A DNA stretch of 64,000 bases from Paraphaeosphaeria minitans (Eukaryota > Ascomycota > Dothideomycetes > Pleosporales > Didymosphaeriaceae), in NCBI GenBank assembly GCA_015832175.1, contig WJXW01000004.1, positions 868,001-932,000 on the forward strand, given 5' to 3'. The notes below the pieces were generated by a model. The model saw only the letters and a program-made list of their open reading frames with translations, had not been told where the DNA came from and ran no database searches. Shown here in pieces: positions 43,080 through 53,708 of this stretch (positions are counted from its first letter, which is position 1; each line of letters begins with the position of its first letter). Both the position numbers and the translations under genes were made by a program.

Positions 43080-45401
43080 CTAATAGTACCTGGTCTGGCG
43101 CCTGAGAGGTCGTCGCTCTGTATCCCGGTCGCGATCTCGTCGGCTTTCGATCTCGACCTCTCGGTCCCGTCGGCCGTGGCTGCTGCGTCCGCTCTTGACT
43201 GAGACTTCTTCGGCTTCACGCCTGGCAGAACCCGCGATCATCGACTTCCTGCTGCCTCTAACACTCCCTCTCTCGCTGCGGTAGACATCATCTTCCCCGC
43301 GTTGGCCACCGATGACAATATCGGCCATGCCGTCTTCCGCGGGGTTGATCTGGAGGGTACGACCTTCCATGTCCCCGTTGAAAGAAAGGCTCAGAGGGGC
43401 AGAGGCATCGACACGAAGGCGGATCTCGCCATTGTTGTTGCCGTTGGTAACCGTGGTGCGAGCGGACTGGCTGATGCGGGTCTTGCGGTCAGGATCTGAA
43501 GGTAAACGTGAAGCACGCTGTTTGGCAATCTTGTGGACCTGTTCGCTCAAGGGCTCGTAGTTTCCGCGGGTGCGTTGCTGGTATGCCTCCACGTCGTCCA
43601 TTACCCTGGCCGTCTCCTTTCCGACGACGTACTCGGCGCGTTTGATGGAAGTATTTGTCTGGCGGCGAGCGGGCCGTTCCGTAACGACGATGGCATCATC
43701 TTCGTCGGCGCGATAGACATTTGAACGACGACGCAGGCGGCGTTCCTCTTGTTCGGAATCATAATCGTCTTCATACTGCGGCTCGTAGACCCGCTCGTAA
43801 GCCTGATAAGATTGGCGACGGCTGCTTCTGGGGTTCTCCACTAGCACTCTCGCACGAGGCGTGTCATAAGCCGACTGTGTCATACGCTTGGGTGGCGCGG
43901 GCCGGCTCACGGAGATGGACCGCGAAGATGGTGCAGTGCTAACCCGAGGAGCTCGGTTGTCTCTCTCCCTGGGCCGTTCTGGCAACGTCTGAGACTGAGA
44001 TACGGACTGGCGACGTTCACGGCGATCATTATAGACTTGGGTGACTTGTGTAGTCTTGGCGTGACGGAGCACAGGCCTCTGCTCTTGCTTCGATCTACTC
44101 TTCATCTTGGGCGGCGGCAGGAGCTGCTTCGGCGGAGGTGCGACAGGTGCCTCTTCCTCGTACTCGGATTCGTATTCCTCGGAGCTCTCGGAATCGTGGT
44201 GCGCCGTTGGCATGAGTGCTTTCATGGGAAAGCGCTCTTGCCTGGCACTCTGAGGAGCGTTGCCGTAGCGGGCGGACGGCATAGGCTGCTCTGCCTTGTT
44301 GGTGTTGTTGTTGGTGTTGTTGTTGTCGTAGGTGACCAGCGTAGGTCCAAATCCGGACAAGGGCCTGCGTGCCGGGAAGTTAGAAGCAGTACGAGCGGAA
44401 AGCTGTGGCCTTTGGTGCTCGTAGGGTGGTGATGTCTGGGGCATGTGCTGAGCCTGAGCCATAGAATGGCCGCCCTGGTAGTAGTGAGACGGAGGCGTGC
44501 CATTCATCATGAAGGGTGCCATCTGGGGGTGGTGCTGAGGTTGTGGCATCGAGTAATGAGCAGACATGGCGGGCGGAGGACCGTATTCTTGAGGCGGGCT
44601 AGGGTATGGTGCGGGCATGCCCGGCACGAAGTAGTTCTGTCCCGGGTCTCCGTGGTAGCTGATGGGGCGGCGAGCAGTCGACGAGGTTCTCGGACGTGTC
44701 TGGGCGGGCTGCACCGTGGTCGAGCCCTGCCTGTAGGGAGCGGGTTGCCGGTTATAAGTAGGAGAGGGCGGCGAGGCATATGTCGAGGGTGCAGGATCCG
44801 AGCGCTGCGAGCGCACGTCGAAAGGGGGATAGGAGACGTCGAGGCCAGAGTCCAGGGCTAGGGACTCGCGCCTGCCACGTCGAGGAGGAGGTGCATTGGG
44901 CCCACACGTCTTGCAATTAGGGTCCCTGCACTCCTCCGCCTGCGCGAGGGTGGGTCTCCGGGTGGAAGCCGGTCGTTGTCTGGAGGCGGTGGAATTGTTG
45001 CGCAGCAACGGCTTGCGCGGGCTCTCCATCGTCTTCCTGCGGTCCTCGACCAGGGTCGGCCGTCGTCTAGTGGCGGCAGGGCTGGGAGGGGGCATGGAGG
45101 CAGCGCTCGAGGGAGCCGTGGAGGTTTGCGACATCTTCGCACTTGGGACCGAATCAGCGCTGCTCATGGTCCCGGCGGTGTGGCTGGAATACCCGGAGTC
45201 GCTCTGGAGGTCGCTGTGAAGCACCTTCTCCTTGGCTGACTGGGCCTTGTCCGAGCCCAGGTCAGACGGATGGGAGCGTTTTGCGGCGACATTGGCGGCG
45301 GGCGAGCGCCGGAACGACTCGAGGACGGGGTCCTCGCTGTCGTCGGAGTGGTAGTCCTCGACGGTCGGGTTGAGGTCGCGGTCGCTCGTCGAGGCGGCCA
45401 T
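43080..45401 (-). CDS. Large intrinsically disordered protein of unknown function
   Basis: A single-exon frame of 773 residues. The N-terminus is Ser/Asp-rich (DYHSDDSEDPVLESF; DSGYSSHTAGTMSSADS). A small Cys motif C158-x4-C163-x2-C166 (ECRDPNCKTCGPNA) could bind a metal. A Pro/Tyr/Gln-rich middle (about 200-330) with MPQPQHHPQMAPF-like runs is followed by Arg/Glu-rich charged segments with YQAYERVYEPQYEDDYDSEQEE. Near residue 665 a compact stretch, IRLRVDASAPLSLSFNGDME and GRTLQINPAEDG, may be a short folded or interaction motif. The tail is Arg/Asp repeats ending RRQTRYY. No enzyme domain is visible. An adaptor or scaffold role is conceivable but unsupported. Upstream lies a long repeat-rich region. 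Confidence 0.75.
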   Translation of the reverse strand: MAASTSDRDLNPTVEDYHSDDSEDPVLESFRRSPAANVAAKRSHPSDLGSDKAQSAKEKVLHSDLQSDSGYSSHTAGTMSSADSVPSAKMSQTSTAPSSAASMPPPSPAATRRRPTLVEDRRKTMESPRKPLLRNNSTASRQRPASTRRPTLAQAEECRDPNCKTCGPNAPPPRRGRRESLALDSGLDVSYPPFDVRSQRSDPAPSTYASPPSPTYNRQPAPYRQGSTTVQPAQTRPRTSSTARRPISYHGDPGQNYFVPGMPAPYPSPPQEYGPPPAMSAHYSMPQPQHHPQMAPFMMNGTPPSHYYQGGHSMAQAQHMPQTSPPYEHQRPQLSARTASNFPARRPLSGFGPTLVTYDNNNTNNNTNKAEQPMPSARYGNAPQSARQERFPMKALMPTAHHDSESSEEYESEYEEEAPVAPPPKQLLPPPKMKSRSKQEQRPVLRHAKTTQVTQVYNDRRERRQSVSQSQTLPERPRERDNRAPRVSTAPSSRSISVSRPAPPKRMTQSAYDTPRARVLVENPRSSRRQSYQAYERVYEPQYEDDYDSEQEERRLRRRSNVYRADEDDAIVVTERPARRQTNTSIKRAEYVVGKETARVMDDVEAYQQRTRGNYEPLSEQVHKIAKQRASRLPSDPDRKTRISQSARTTVTNGNNNGEIRLRVDASAPLSLSFNGDMEGRTLQINPAEDGMADIVIGGQRGEDDVYRSERGSVRGSRKSMIAGSARREAEEVSVKSGRSSHGRRDREVEIESRRDRDRDTERRPLRRQTRYY

Positions 45402-47900
45402 GGCGACGGCGGGTGTCGCGGACAGCGGCAGGCTGGAGTGGTGGAGTGGTGGTTGCTGAGGCAGGTGCGGGCGCCCAAGGCTGGGTCGGGGTCGGTGTCG
45501 GTATCGATTACGGCTAATAAATTGTGGCCCAGCCGATCATTCACGGGGCAGCCACGCGTGCGGAGAGAAGAGAAGGTAGAAGGATGCGTGGGATTGACTC
45601 ATAGCAGGTAGGATAACGCAGTGGAGGGCGGGCAGCGGGCAGAGGGCAGAGGGCAGAGGGCAGAGGGCAGAGGCAGGCGGTAGAGAGCACTGGGGTTGGC
45701 GGGGGGGGGGTGTGAGGGAATGAAGAGAGGAGAGCAGGCAGGGCGCATGCAAAAAGTGCTCAGGCTGGAATGACGACGCCGGACTGCGATAGAACACACA
45801 TGCAGGCGGGCCGCCGAGTTTACGGATTTTTTTCAGTACGGAGGAGGCATTGGGCTGAGCGGCCGGGGTGTGCATGAAGATAGTTTTACTCTAACAGGAG
45901 CGGCTAGTAGAGGGTTGGGCAGCGAACCGCCGCTACAACTGCAAGGTATGCTATGGTTCACTGCGCAGCGCCCGCGACTCCACTCGTCGAGTAGGTAGTG
46001 CGCGGCCGTCACGGGGCGCCCTGCGACGAGAGCCCGGCGGCTGTCTGGGTGTCTGGTTGTTTAGATGTCTGGCTGTCTGGCTGTCTGGCTGTCTGGCTGT
46101 CTGGCTGTCTGGCTGTCTGTCTGGCTGTCTGGCTGTATGACTGCTGGTTGTCTGGCTGCTGGTTGCCTGGTTGCCTGGCTGTCTGGCTGTCCGGTTGTCT
46201 AGTCTAACTGTCTGGCTTTCTGGCTCTCTGGCTGCTGGCTGCTGGCTGCTGGTTGCCTGGTTGTCTGGCTGTCTGGCTGTCCGGTTGTCTGGCTGCTGGC
46301 TCTCTGGCTGTCTAGCTGGCTGCTGGCTGCTGGCTCTGCGCATTCCACAGGATTCGGGCGTGTGGGTGACTCGACAGCACCCATGCAGCCGGCGAGCAGG
46401 CTGTTGCTGGCGTCTGGACATGGCAATATGGATGGCCTGGGGCTTTGATTGTCGTCGACTGCGGCGTGCAAAAGCCCATAGCGGTAGAGCCCATAGCGGT
46501 AGTCCCGTCCCGCGGTGCCCTCGTTGCGTGTGTACCGTATCTAGGTAGTCGGCTGGGGTGGTCTGCTCTGGCGCCGCGCAGAAGTGCGACTCCCTGAGGG
46601 CGATCTTGCGACTCATCGCGATGTGCGTACTATTCGTCTGCTGTCTCGATTGGCCGGCGCGCGGCTGTTTGCAGATGAGGTGCAGCTGTTCCACTCGCCA
46701 ATGGCCGTCGCATGCCGTCGCATCGTGTCGAGAGGCGTCACCACACCTGAAACCGAAACCTCTCTCGCCCTTGGCCCTCGCCCTCACCACGCCCTCACCT
46801 CGCCCTCGCTGTTGTTCCGGGGCTGCCCGCCCGCGGTGGTGACGGAGCATCCAGCCAGACGTGGTGCTCACCGCCTCTTGGACTCGTCCATCTGGGCTTC
46901 CATGTACCTACGGTAGACTAGACTACCTGGTGCGCTAGGTAAGACGTGCACCCTGGCCCCCTCCAAAGCGGGCAGGCAGCGGCAGCTAGCCTTAGCAGAC
47001 GCCGTGCCATTTCCACGCCCCGCAACTCCACCATCCGCGACACCAGCAACACCAGCAACACCAGCAACACCAGCGACATCAGCGACATCCGTCCGCGCAT
47101 CGTGTGCTAGACTTCTTCCTGTACCCGATGTCGTCGACTGCCCAATCTGCTGCGTCCCTTCCACGTCAAGGCCACCACGCCACCCGCATCAAGCAGGAAC
47201 GAGCGCTGACAACTCACCTCCAGGCTCCGGCCTCGTTTCAATATCCCACCTCTCTCTCGCCGCCTCTCCTTCTCGCCTCTCTCTCGCCGCCTCTCTCTCG
47301 CCGCCTCTCTCTCGCCGCCTCTCCTTCTCGCCACCCACCGGCCGCTGACAGCAACCTGCCACACGTCATCCCTTTTGGCGCCTGCTTGGCCGGCCGCCAT
47401 CCGCTGCAGACCAACTATGTAGAGACACCTGTGTCTTGTGTAACCCGCCCCGTCTTCACCTCGCTCACTAAACCGTACCCTCGCCGAACTTAGCATCTGG
47501 TCCTAGTCACCATATCATTCGTCTGCTCCCCAACCAGGCACACCGGTGGCCCTCTACAATAGCACCACAGTGACGCGTGCAGTAACCAGCACCAGCTATT
47601 CATCGCCCGATGCCCACCATTGGCCAACGACGTTATCGTGAGCCGAGGTCAAGGGCGCCGCTTCAACCAGCTTGGTGCCCTAATGATGGACAGAGCTCGA
47701 GAAGCCGCACATGCTGCGACGCCCAATGCAGTCGCATTTCCTCTTCCACCCACGGGCATCGTGCACATCTCCGAGTCAACTTTGACCACCTTTCCTCGAC
47801 CCTGCCGTCCTGCGAATCAGTGCCTCATTGGCGCAGATGTGCCCAGCGCGCCGCGCCAGACTGTTTTCTTCAAGGCACGCACATTCAGATTCACTGTGCC
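45402..47900. other. Repeat-rich intergenic region
   Basis: About 2.5 kb without a supported gene. It holds a GGCAGAG heptamer array (about 45627-45672), the octamer array, a CAACACCAG array (about 47040-47090) and an 18-bp CTCTCTCGCCGCCTCTCC array (about 47251-47334). Open frames crossing these arrays are low-complexity artefacts. Confidence 0.55.
46041..46340. repeat. TGTCTGGC octamer minisatellite
   Basis: Some 300 bp of CTGTCTGG units with variants (GCTGCTGG, GTTGTCTG, TTGCCTGG). The middle is most regular (46075-46135). Degenerate copies at both ends suggest an old array. Since 8 is not a multiple of 3, repeated residues (SGCLAVWL) appear in every frame. Confidence 0.92.
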
Positions 47901-47908
47901 GACGCCCT

Positions 47909-48016
47909 CTATTCTACTCTCCTATGACAACGCCCCTACTCTACTCTCCTATGACATCGCCTCTACTCTACTCTCCTATGACACCGCTTCTATTCTACTT
48001 TCCTATGACATCGCTC
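47909..48016 (+). repeat. 27-bp tandem repeat, four copies
   Basis: CCTATGACA recurs at 47921, 47948, 47975 and 48002, each within a TCTACTCTCCTATGACA-type unit. The 27-bp period preserves reading frame, giving LLSYDIAST-type nonapeptides in one plus frame, but there is no good surrounding gene. Confidence 0.9.
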
Positions 48017-50792
48017 GGTGGTGCTACTGTGGCCCTCCCTCAGTGTAAGCACTTGACGACAGATCGTTAGCCTCGAGAACATGTACGACCCGAGCTTTTC
48101 ACCCATCTGCTCCCACAAACCGGTTTCACATAGACGCTGTGAAACCTGACGATTGACAGAGGAAGTGACTAGTGCCGTGGACCCCCGCCCGTACTGAAAT
48201 TGGAGAAATGCGGAAGGAAGACACTGTCTGCTGTTGATTGGTGCGGTGAGATTGACGACCGTCGTCGTTGACAACAATCATCTCCACGGCTTCAAGTCAC
48301 AAGCTGGCGACTCGAAAAACCTAATCCACTATTGATCCTCTAGGCTAGAGGAGATGAAGATGTATTCCTTAAGCCACGATCTAAGACACGATTGGATTTG
48401 TCTGTCTCTTCATGGCCAAGTGCGCGTTTTGTACGACAACAGTATCCCGGCACATTTCGATCTTAAGAAACCAGGTAGATGGCGATCGGTGGCCGTCACT
48501 TCTCTGAAGAGCCACTTTCTCCTGGCAGGAAGCAGATCAGGCAAGGTTCCATGTGGCATCCTTGAAGGTGTGTGATTCTGAGTCGTATGCTGTGCCTAGA
48601 AGAATGTTTTGGACGAGTTTGCCCTTTCGTCTGGCGCCACCAAAGCTAAAGTGAAAGTCGTGTGACCAAGGGATGCTTGGGAGACACGGATTTCAGGGCT
48701 GAACCGAACAGCTCCGCCAGCCATGCCAAGAACGAGTGGGCCTCTGTCCTGATCTTGTCTACCTTTACGGGCAACCTTTCAGAGTACACAATCTACATAC
48801 AAACTAGCGTATATTTCCTCCAACGCCTCCCAGAGGAGTCCATTCCTGGCTACTCTCTCGCCTAGCATCCATCTGGCTCACTTCTCTTTTTTTCTAACCT
48901 CCCCACTTCTCGACGATCTACTAAATTCGCTGCCCGAACCAACGATTGGGTTCCAAAAAGACGGGATGAGGCTCCGTTGCAGCCCAGCGATATCCACTCT
49001 GGTGCATGATGTGCTCTGCACCAGCCCAACGTGGACCCACCCGGCGCCTATTCTAACCGCTCCAAACCTGTCTACCAACATCAACACCAACACCATGTTT
49101 CCCGCCTGCACGCCACACCACCACAGATGCGCCCAAATCTACCCCGGACAGACACTCCCAGCGGGGCTCAAAGCCGGAAGATCTACCTCGCGAAGGCGGA
49201 TCGGGCGCATGCGCGGCCGGGAATATGACCGTCCTCGAGACGTCGGACTTCGCCAAAACGTGGCAAGAGTTTCAGGTCGAGCATGCGTATACGTAGGCAC
49301 GCGGTCTGTGGATCGAGACGCAGGGTGTCCGTTTTGCAAAACCCGAAGTTTTGGCTCTTTTCACTGTGGGTATGCTTGGCGATGTAATAAGTACGACTGT
49401 TAGTGGAGCAGGAAGGACAGTTGCGGAGCAGATTGACTCCACTTGGTAAACTTAGACCTCGCGAGCTAGCCATTGGGCTTGAACGTCTCAAGGGTGTGGT
49501 TCCCAATGCACCGTGGGTGGCGATGATAACGCAGGTGAATTTGGTCGCGCCGTCCCACGGTGTATTCTCACTTGATGAGACTTTACAAGTGGCACAGCCC
49601 CGTACAGCATGCAGTAGCATTGGATTGGATGCTTGCAATGAGTCACTGCTGTGGGCCTAGATCAGTATCGACCATTCAAGCCTGATTAACAGGGAGCAGC
49701 ATAATCCCACGTTCACCACCTCTTACAAGAGATTTGGGCTCTACGGAGTCAGCGAGACGCACGTCCATGCGGGGAAGAAGGGAGAAAAAAGGGGCTTGTC
49801 TCCGAGCTGTCGGGGCTTTGCGTGAGACTAGGACCTCGATGGAGTGTACCCTGGCTTCATGGCGTCGTCATACGACAGGTTTGCATGCTTACTTCAACGT
49901 CAATGGAGAGACGGTCGCCAGACGACAGTGATTTTCGGTTTCTCGTGGAGTCTCCCTCCGCTGGATGGCTCCAGGCACCATCCGAATAGCAGGCCGAGGA
50001 GGAGCGCGCAGGGTATGCCAACACCCATATCAACTCTGGCACCCGTAGAAACCCTTCCCGATCTTAAAGCTGGCTGCGCCTCAGTCGCAGCGCCTGTGGG
50101 CGTTTGAAGTCTCCCTGTGCGTTCCTGTGGTCTCGGAATAGAGGTTTATGGTTCTGCGGCAGTGGAGTTCATCGCGCTGATTTAACCCAGGTGAGCATGG
50201 CGACATCGAAGCTCTGGAACATTTCTGCTATGTCGTTTGCGAAGGCCTGCGACGCGGCCGTATACGAGCCTGCAGATGACATGTCGGCTTCGATTGCTCT
50301 CCGATCATAGACCGGAAACATCTTACGGGTGCTCACTTGGCCCATCTTGAGTGTGCCGAAGTCGTCATTCTGGAGAACGACGTATTTCAAAGTGTACCCC
50401 TCTTTTGTTGCTGAGATACACACGCATTCCTCTGCGTATTGGTAGAAGCCGATGGAACATGTCCGTCTCGGTGTCGACAGGCAGGGAATCGGCACCTAGA
50501 GGTACCTAGAGCGACAAGGAGTGCGGACACGGAGGAAGAATCGGGGCCGGCGGCTGTGACGGCAGCCAGGACTAAGAGGGGCGGTATTATTAGTGGATTG
50601 GGCGTTGGTCATAGGTGTGGTGTATACACTGCTACAAATTGCTAGAAGCGTGACCTCTGAGATGTCATGATGCACTGCCTACGGCACTAGGACAAATATC
50701 CGAGTACTGCGTGTTAACTGAGGGCAGGCAGAATATAGACTGTTTGTATTCAGACTTCTGGCCTAGTGCTGTATACTGATCACGTGGGTACT
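48017..50792. other. Intergenic region, no firm gene
   Basis: 2.8 kb. Frames at 48966-49403, 49183-49638 and 50169-50495 were examined. The last (minus, 108 aa, with YTAASQAFANDIAEMFQSF) looks protein-like but has no ATG in good context and no recognised family. It might be a remnant related to the adjoining MFS pseudogene region. Confidence 0.4.
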
Positions 50793-51612
50793 CTAGATAC
50801 AAGGCAGTCTGGCCACCATACGACAGATTTGGGAGACGCTATGCAGGGGATACGTACCAGAAGTAGCAATCGCACCGCCAGCAAATCTTGACATGCCTGC
50901 CAATCCACCGGAGATGCCCAACTCGACTTGCGGCACGTCGAACTGAATGGAGGCAATCGGCAGATACTGCGCCCATCGATATCCCGTCATGGACAAGAAG
51001 ATAAAAGCCAGCGTCCTGCCTTTCAGGTTTTGCCACGATACCACATCTAAAATCCGTAGTCGCATTCTTGAAGAACATGGAGATCAAGGCCGGGTAGATC
51101 ACATTAGTATCAAAATAAAGCATGGTGACCACGAACCCCAGGCCTTTAAGAGAAACAGTCCTTGGGCAGGATGGAACTCGCATTTACGACACCATGTTTT
51201 TGATCGTGACGTGGTACTGGACATAGCTCTGCAGATGGTGTTCAATTGCTGGATTTCCAGCCTTGTACCGCTCATCTACACGTTCTACCTTGCCCACCCG
51301 CAAGCTAAGCAGCATATCAACGAAGTAGTACAACCTGTTCGGCGATAAATTCGGTACGCAAAGGTTAGCCGCACGTATCGAGTCGAGCTGCCAGGCGCGT
51401 GATGGCCTCGTGCTGATTATCCTCAAGGATACGCTTCTCCGGTCCCTTATCCACGGGAAAGCACCAGTCGCAAACGGCGCCTGCACAATAGGGTGAATTT
51501 CAAGAGTACTCGTCGAATTTGGTTGCTCTCGCATGCAGTACATGTCGCCCCCCGCCATGATATACATATGCCAACAACGCCAGTCCAATGCATGGTCTTT
51601 TAGTGTACACAT
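50793..51612 (-). pseudogene. Decayed MFS transporter of the Tri12-like (DHA) type
   Basis: Minus-strand fragments in several frames resemble fungal drug:H+ antiporters. ALDW with a shifted TGVVGI continuation is followed by EIHPIVQAPFATGAF. A stop lies near 51184. GFVVTMLYFDTNVIYPALIS and FFKNATTDFR come next, and a deletion joins this to AFIFLSMTGYRWAQYLPIAS, QFDVPQVELGISGGLAGMSR and FAGGAIATS before a GTACGT donor-like sequence at about 50855. Compared with the family, several transmembrane helices between the NATTDFR and AFIFLS segments are missing, and frames change at least twice. It is probably a non-functional relic. Functional relatives export drugs or secondary metabolites. It ends close to the 3' end of the bS6m gene. 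Confidence 0.55.
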
Positions 51613-51650
51613 CTTACAAGCCGTCTCTCAATGCCTAAATGCCTCTTCGC

Positions 51651-52101
51651 CTATCTGAAGCTGGCCTGGCCGGGTATGTCCTTGATCTCCTCGAACTTGG
51701 TGCCCATCTTGACAATGGAGTAGCGTATCAGACGCGGGTCCAAACTCATTGTGCGGCGGAGGGAGTGCTGTGTGCGGGCGCTGGCGTCGAAGCGCATGAT
51801 GAAGTGGTGGCCGACATTGTGCGACGACTGCAGCTTCTTCGCGGGCTTGGGCAGGAGGAAGGTGCCCCAGTTGGTGACGCCGCGGACGACACCGTTCTTC
51901 TCGAGGACGATCTTGCCGGCCGTCTTTGCGATTCTGCGGGCGTGGGTCAGAGAGCGCTGTGGTAGGGAGGAAAGAAGAGGGTTACTCTTTGACTTCGGAG
52001 AGGCGGCCGGGGCGCACCTGCAGCTGTCAGTGTCGTCGTCGTCGCATCGCGTATAGCCGCTGACGGGGCATGCGCACCACTCCGATCATTTCGTACAGCA
52101 T
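51651..52101 (-). CDS. MRP17: Mitochondrial small-subunit ribosomal protein bS6m
   Basis: Three exons: 52101-52078, 52017-51986 and 51933-51651 (112 aa). Introns are 60 nt (GTGCGC to CTGCAG, branch CTGAC) and 52 nt (GTAACC to CGCAG, branch CTGAC). The spliced protein starts MLYEMIGV then VRPGRLSEVKE then IAKTAGKIVLEKNGVVRG, and continues with NWGTFLLPKPAKK, HHFIMRFDASARTQ and RRTMSLDPRLIRYSIVKMG. These are the hallmarks of the bS6 family (yeast Mrp17), which binds 12S/15S rRNA with bS18m in the platform of the mitochondrial small subunit. The first exon encodes only eight residues and the second about eleven, so the gene is easily missed. It is divergent from the H-protein gene. Confidence 0.9.
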
Positions 52102-52383
52102 CTTGGCAGGCTGTCGCGTTGGGCGTGTCTGGGGGAGACGGGAGGGGTGTGAATTGGAAGATGCTCGGAGGCTTGCCCGACAGCCGACGGCCGCGCTGCC
52201 ATATTTTTCTGCTTCGGTCCTAGCCCCAACGCGGGCGGCCCGCGTCATTCGCTGCTCGCTATTCTAGTGGGACAGACAGCTCCAAACCCGACAGGCACAA
52301 CGAGAGCGAGAACGAGAGAGACAGCTGCACCAAGTCTTTTCCCTCCCATCCTCCCGCGCTTCCAATTCACTCCCACACGCAAA
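52102..52383. promoter_or_regulatory. Divergent promoter shared by bS6m and glycine cleavage H protein
   Basis: 282 bp between two start codons whose products both act in the mitochondrial matrix. No TATA box is seen; a pyrimidine-rich leader precedes the H-protein ATG. Co-regulation is inference. Confidence 0.5.
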
Positions 52384-53007
52384 ATGGCCGCCCGCTTCTC
52401 CGTCGCCCGCGCCGCCCGCCAATTGACCTCGTCTGCCACCCGCAGACAAGCTCCCCTTGCGTGCCAGTGGCAGAAGGCCAGCATCCAACAGCAGCGGCTT
52501 TTCACCGTCTCCGCGCAGCGTACACAATTTGGTTCCCGCGCATTGTGGCTAGCGTTGCTGACGGATGCGCAGTGAAGGAGAAGCAGTACACCGAGGACCA
52601 CGAGTGGATCGAAGCTTCTGCCGACGGCAAGACGTGTATGTCGCATTGCACCTTCCACTCTTCACACCGATTGCATGCTCACAGCCAGTCCAGTCACGCT
52701 CGGTATCTCTGAATACGCCGCGAAGGCTCTCGGCGACGTCGTCTACGTCGAGCTCCCCGAGGTGGACCTGGAAGTTAGCTCTGGTGAGGCCATTGGTGCT
52801 GTTGAGTCGGTCAAGTCTGCCTCGGACATTCTTAGCCCAATTGGCGGCACTGTCACTGAAGTCAACGATGCCCTGCAGGAGAAGCCCGGCAACCTGAACA
52901 AGGACCCGGAAGGTGACAGCTGGATTGTCAAGATTGCCGTGAGCGGCGAGCCCGAGGGCAAGCTCATGACCAAGGAGGAGTACACTGCTTTCACCGAGGA
53001 CGCATAA
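52384..53007 (+). CDS. GCV3: Glycine cleavage system H protein (lipoyl carrier), mitochondrial
   Basis: Three exons: 52384-52531, 52573-52635 and 52694-53007 (174 aa). Introns are 41 nt (GTTCCC to GCGCAG, branch GCTGAC) and 58 nt (GTATGT to TCCAG). Residues 1-45 form an Arg/Ala/Ser/Gln-rich presequence with no acidic residues. The mature part begins KQYTEDHEWIE, then TLGISEYAAKALGDVVYVEL, then AVESVKSASDI with Lys111 as the expected lipoylation site, and ends GKLMTKEEYTAFTEDA. The H protein shuttles the aminomethyl group between P, T and L proteins, and in fungi also supports lipoylation of other dehydrogenases. The second acceptor was chosen because it gives DGKT-F-TLGI with one intervening residue; an acceptor nine bases upstream would add three residues. 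Confidence 0.94.
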
Positions 53008-53708
53008 ATTCGTACTGTTGAAAAAGTACAAGTGTATATGAGCCCAGCAATTCAACAAGCTTGCGGCTACTCTGTGGAGAAGGTCATGTCGTCCCCTGGA
53101 ATGCACCAAAGGGAACCGCGATGTAGTCTCCGCGTCAACATGAGCACTGGCGATGCGCTGTCACATTGAGACGATAGTTGGGCAAAGGCGCATGAGTCAC
53201 CATAGGATCAACTGGAAAGAATCTAATTAGTAGAAGCACTGGCTTACATCTTGTCTGCACGTTGACATGAAAAAAATGTTGATCTCTACATTAAACACAT
53301 AAAACAAGTAACACATCTGTCATCCCGTCATCTACTCTGCATCTTCCACAACCTTGGTCATAAGCCGGCAGATACTAGTCAGCCAGTATGATGGCGACGT
53401 ACACACCGCGCGTCATATTTCAAGGTGCAAGTACCGAGATAGCAAGGGCTGCGCGTACCCAAGCTTCTGAACGTGGTGCTTCAACAAAGAGCGAGTCAGC
53501 GCCATGTCGGCTGCCAAGGCTCGGTCTCTCGGATACTTTTGCCGAACAGGAGACAAAACACCATAAGTACCAAAACAGGAAAAAAGGATAGTGTAATGCA
53601 ATGCAGAAAGTATGCAGGATTCAGAATGTGTTCAATGTGGCTAAGTACGGTCGCATGGTTAGAACCCTCGATCCCGTCTACCTGGGGTTTGCCACTGATG
53701 CAACCCTG
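53008..53708. other. Intergenic region between convergent 3' ends
   Basis: 700 bp between GCV3 and NUP192, fairly AT-rich. Short frames (53388-53591 and its opposite) have no known features. No gene supported. Confidence 0.5.

Noticed and set aside
45951..46871. 306-residue Gln/Pro/Thr/Arg-rich minus-strand open frame
   Set aside because: It is the octamer minisatellite read in a stop-free frame; repeated residues follow the repeat unit in every frame.
49180..49340. Plus-strand stretch reading MTVLETSDFAKTWQEFQVEHAYT
   Set aside because: It vaguely resembles a HAT-repeat protein, but the frame stops immediately and no neighbouring exon continues it.
50169..50495. 108-residue minus-strand frame with YTAASQAFANDIAEMFQSF
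   Set aside because: It looks protein-like but has no acceptable start, no recognised family and no splice partner, so it is only noted within the intergenic entry.
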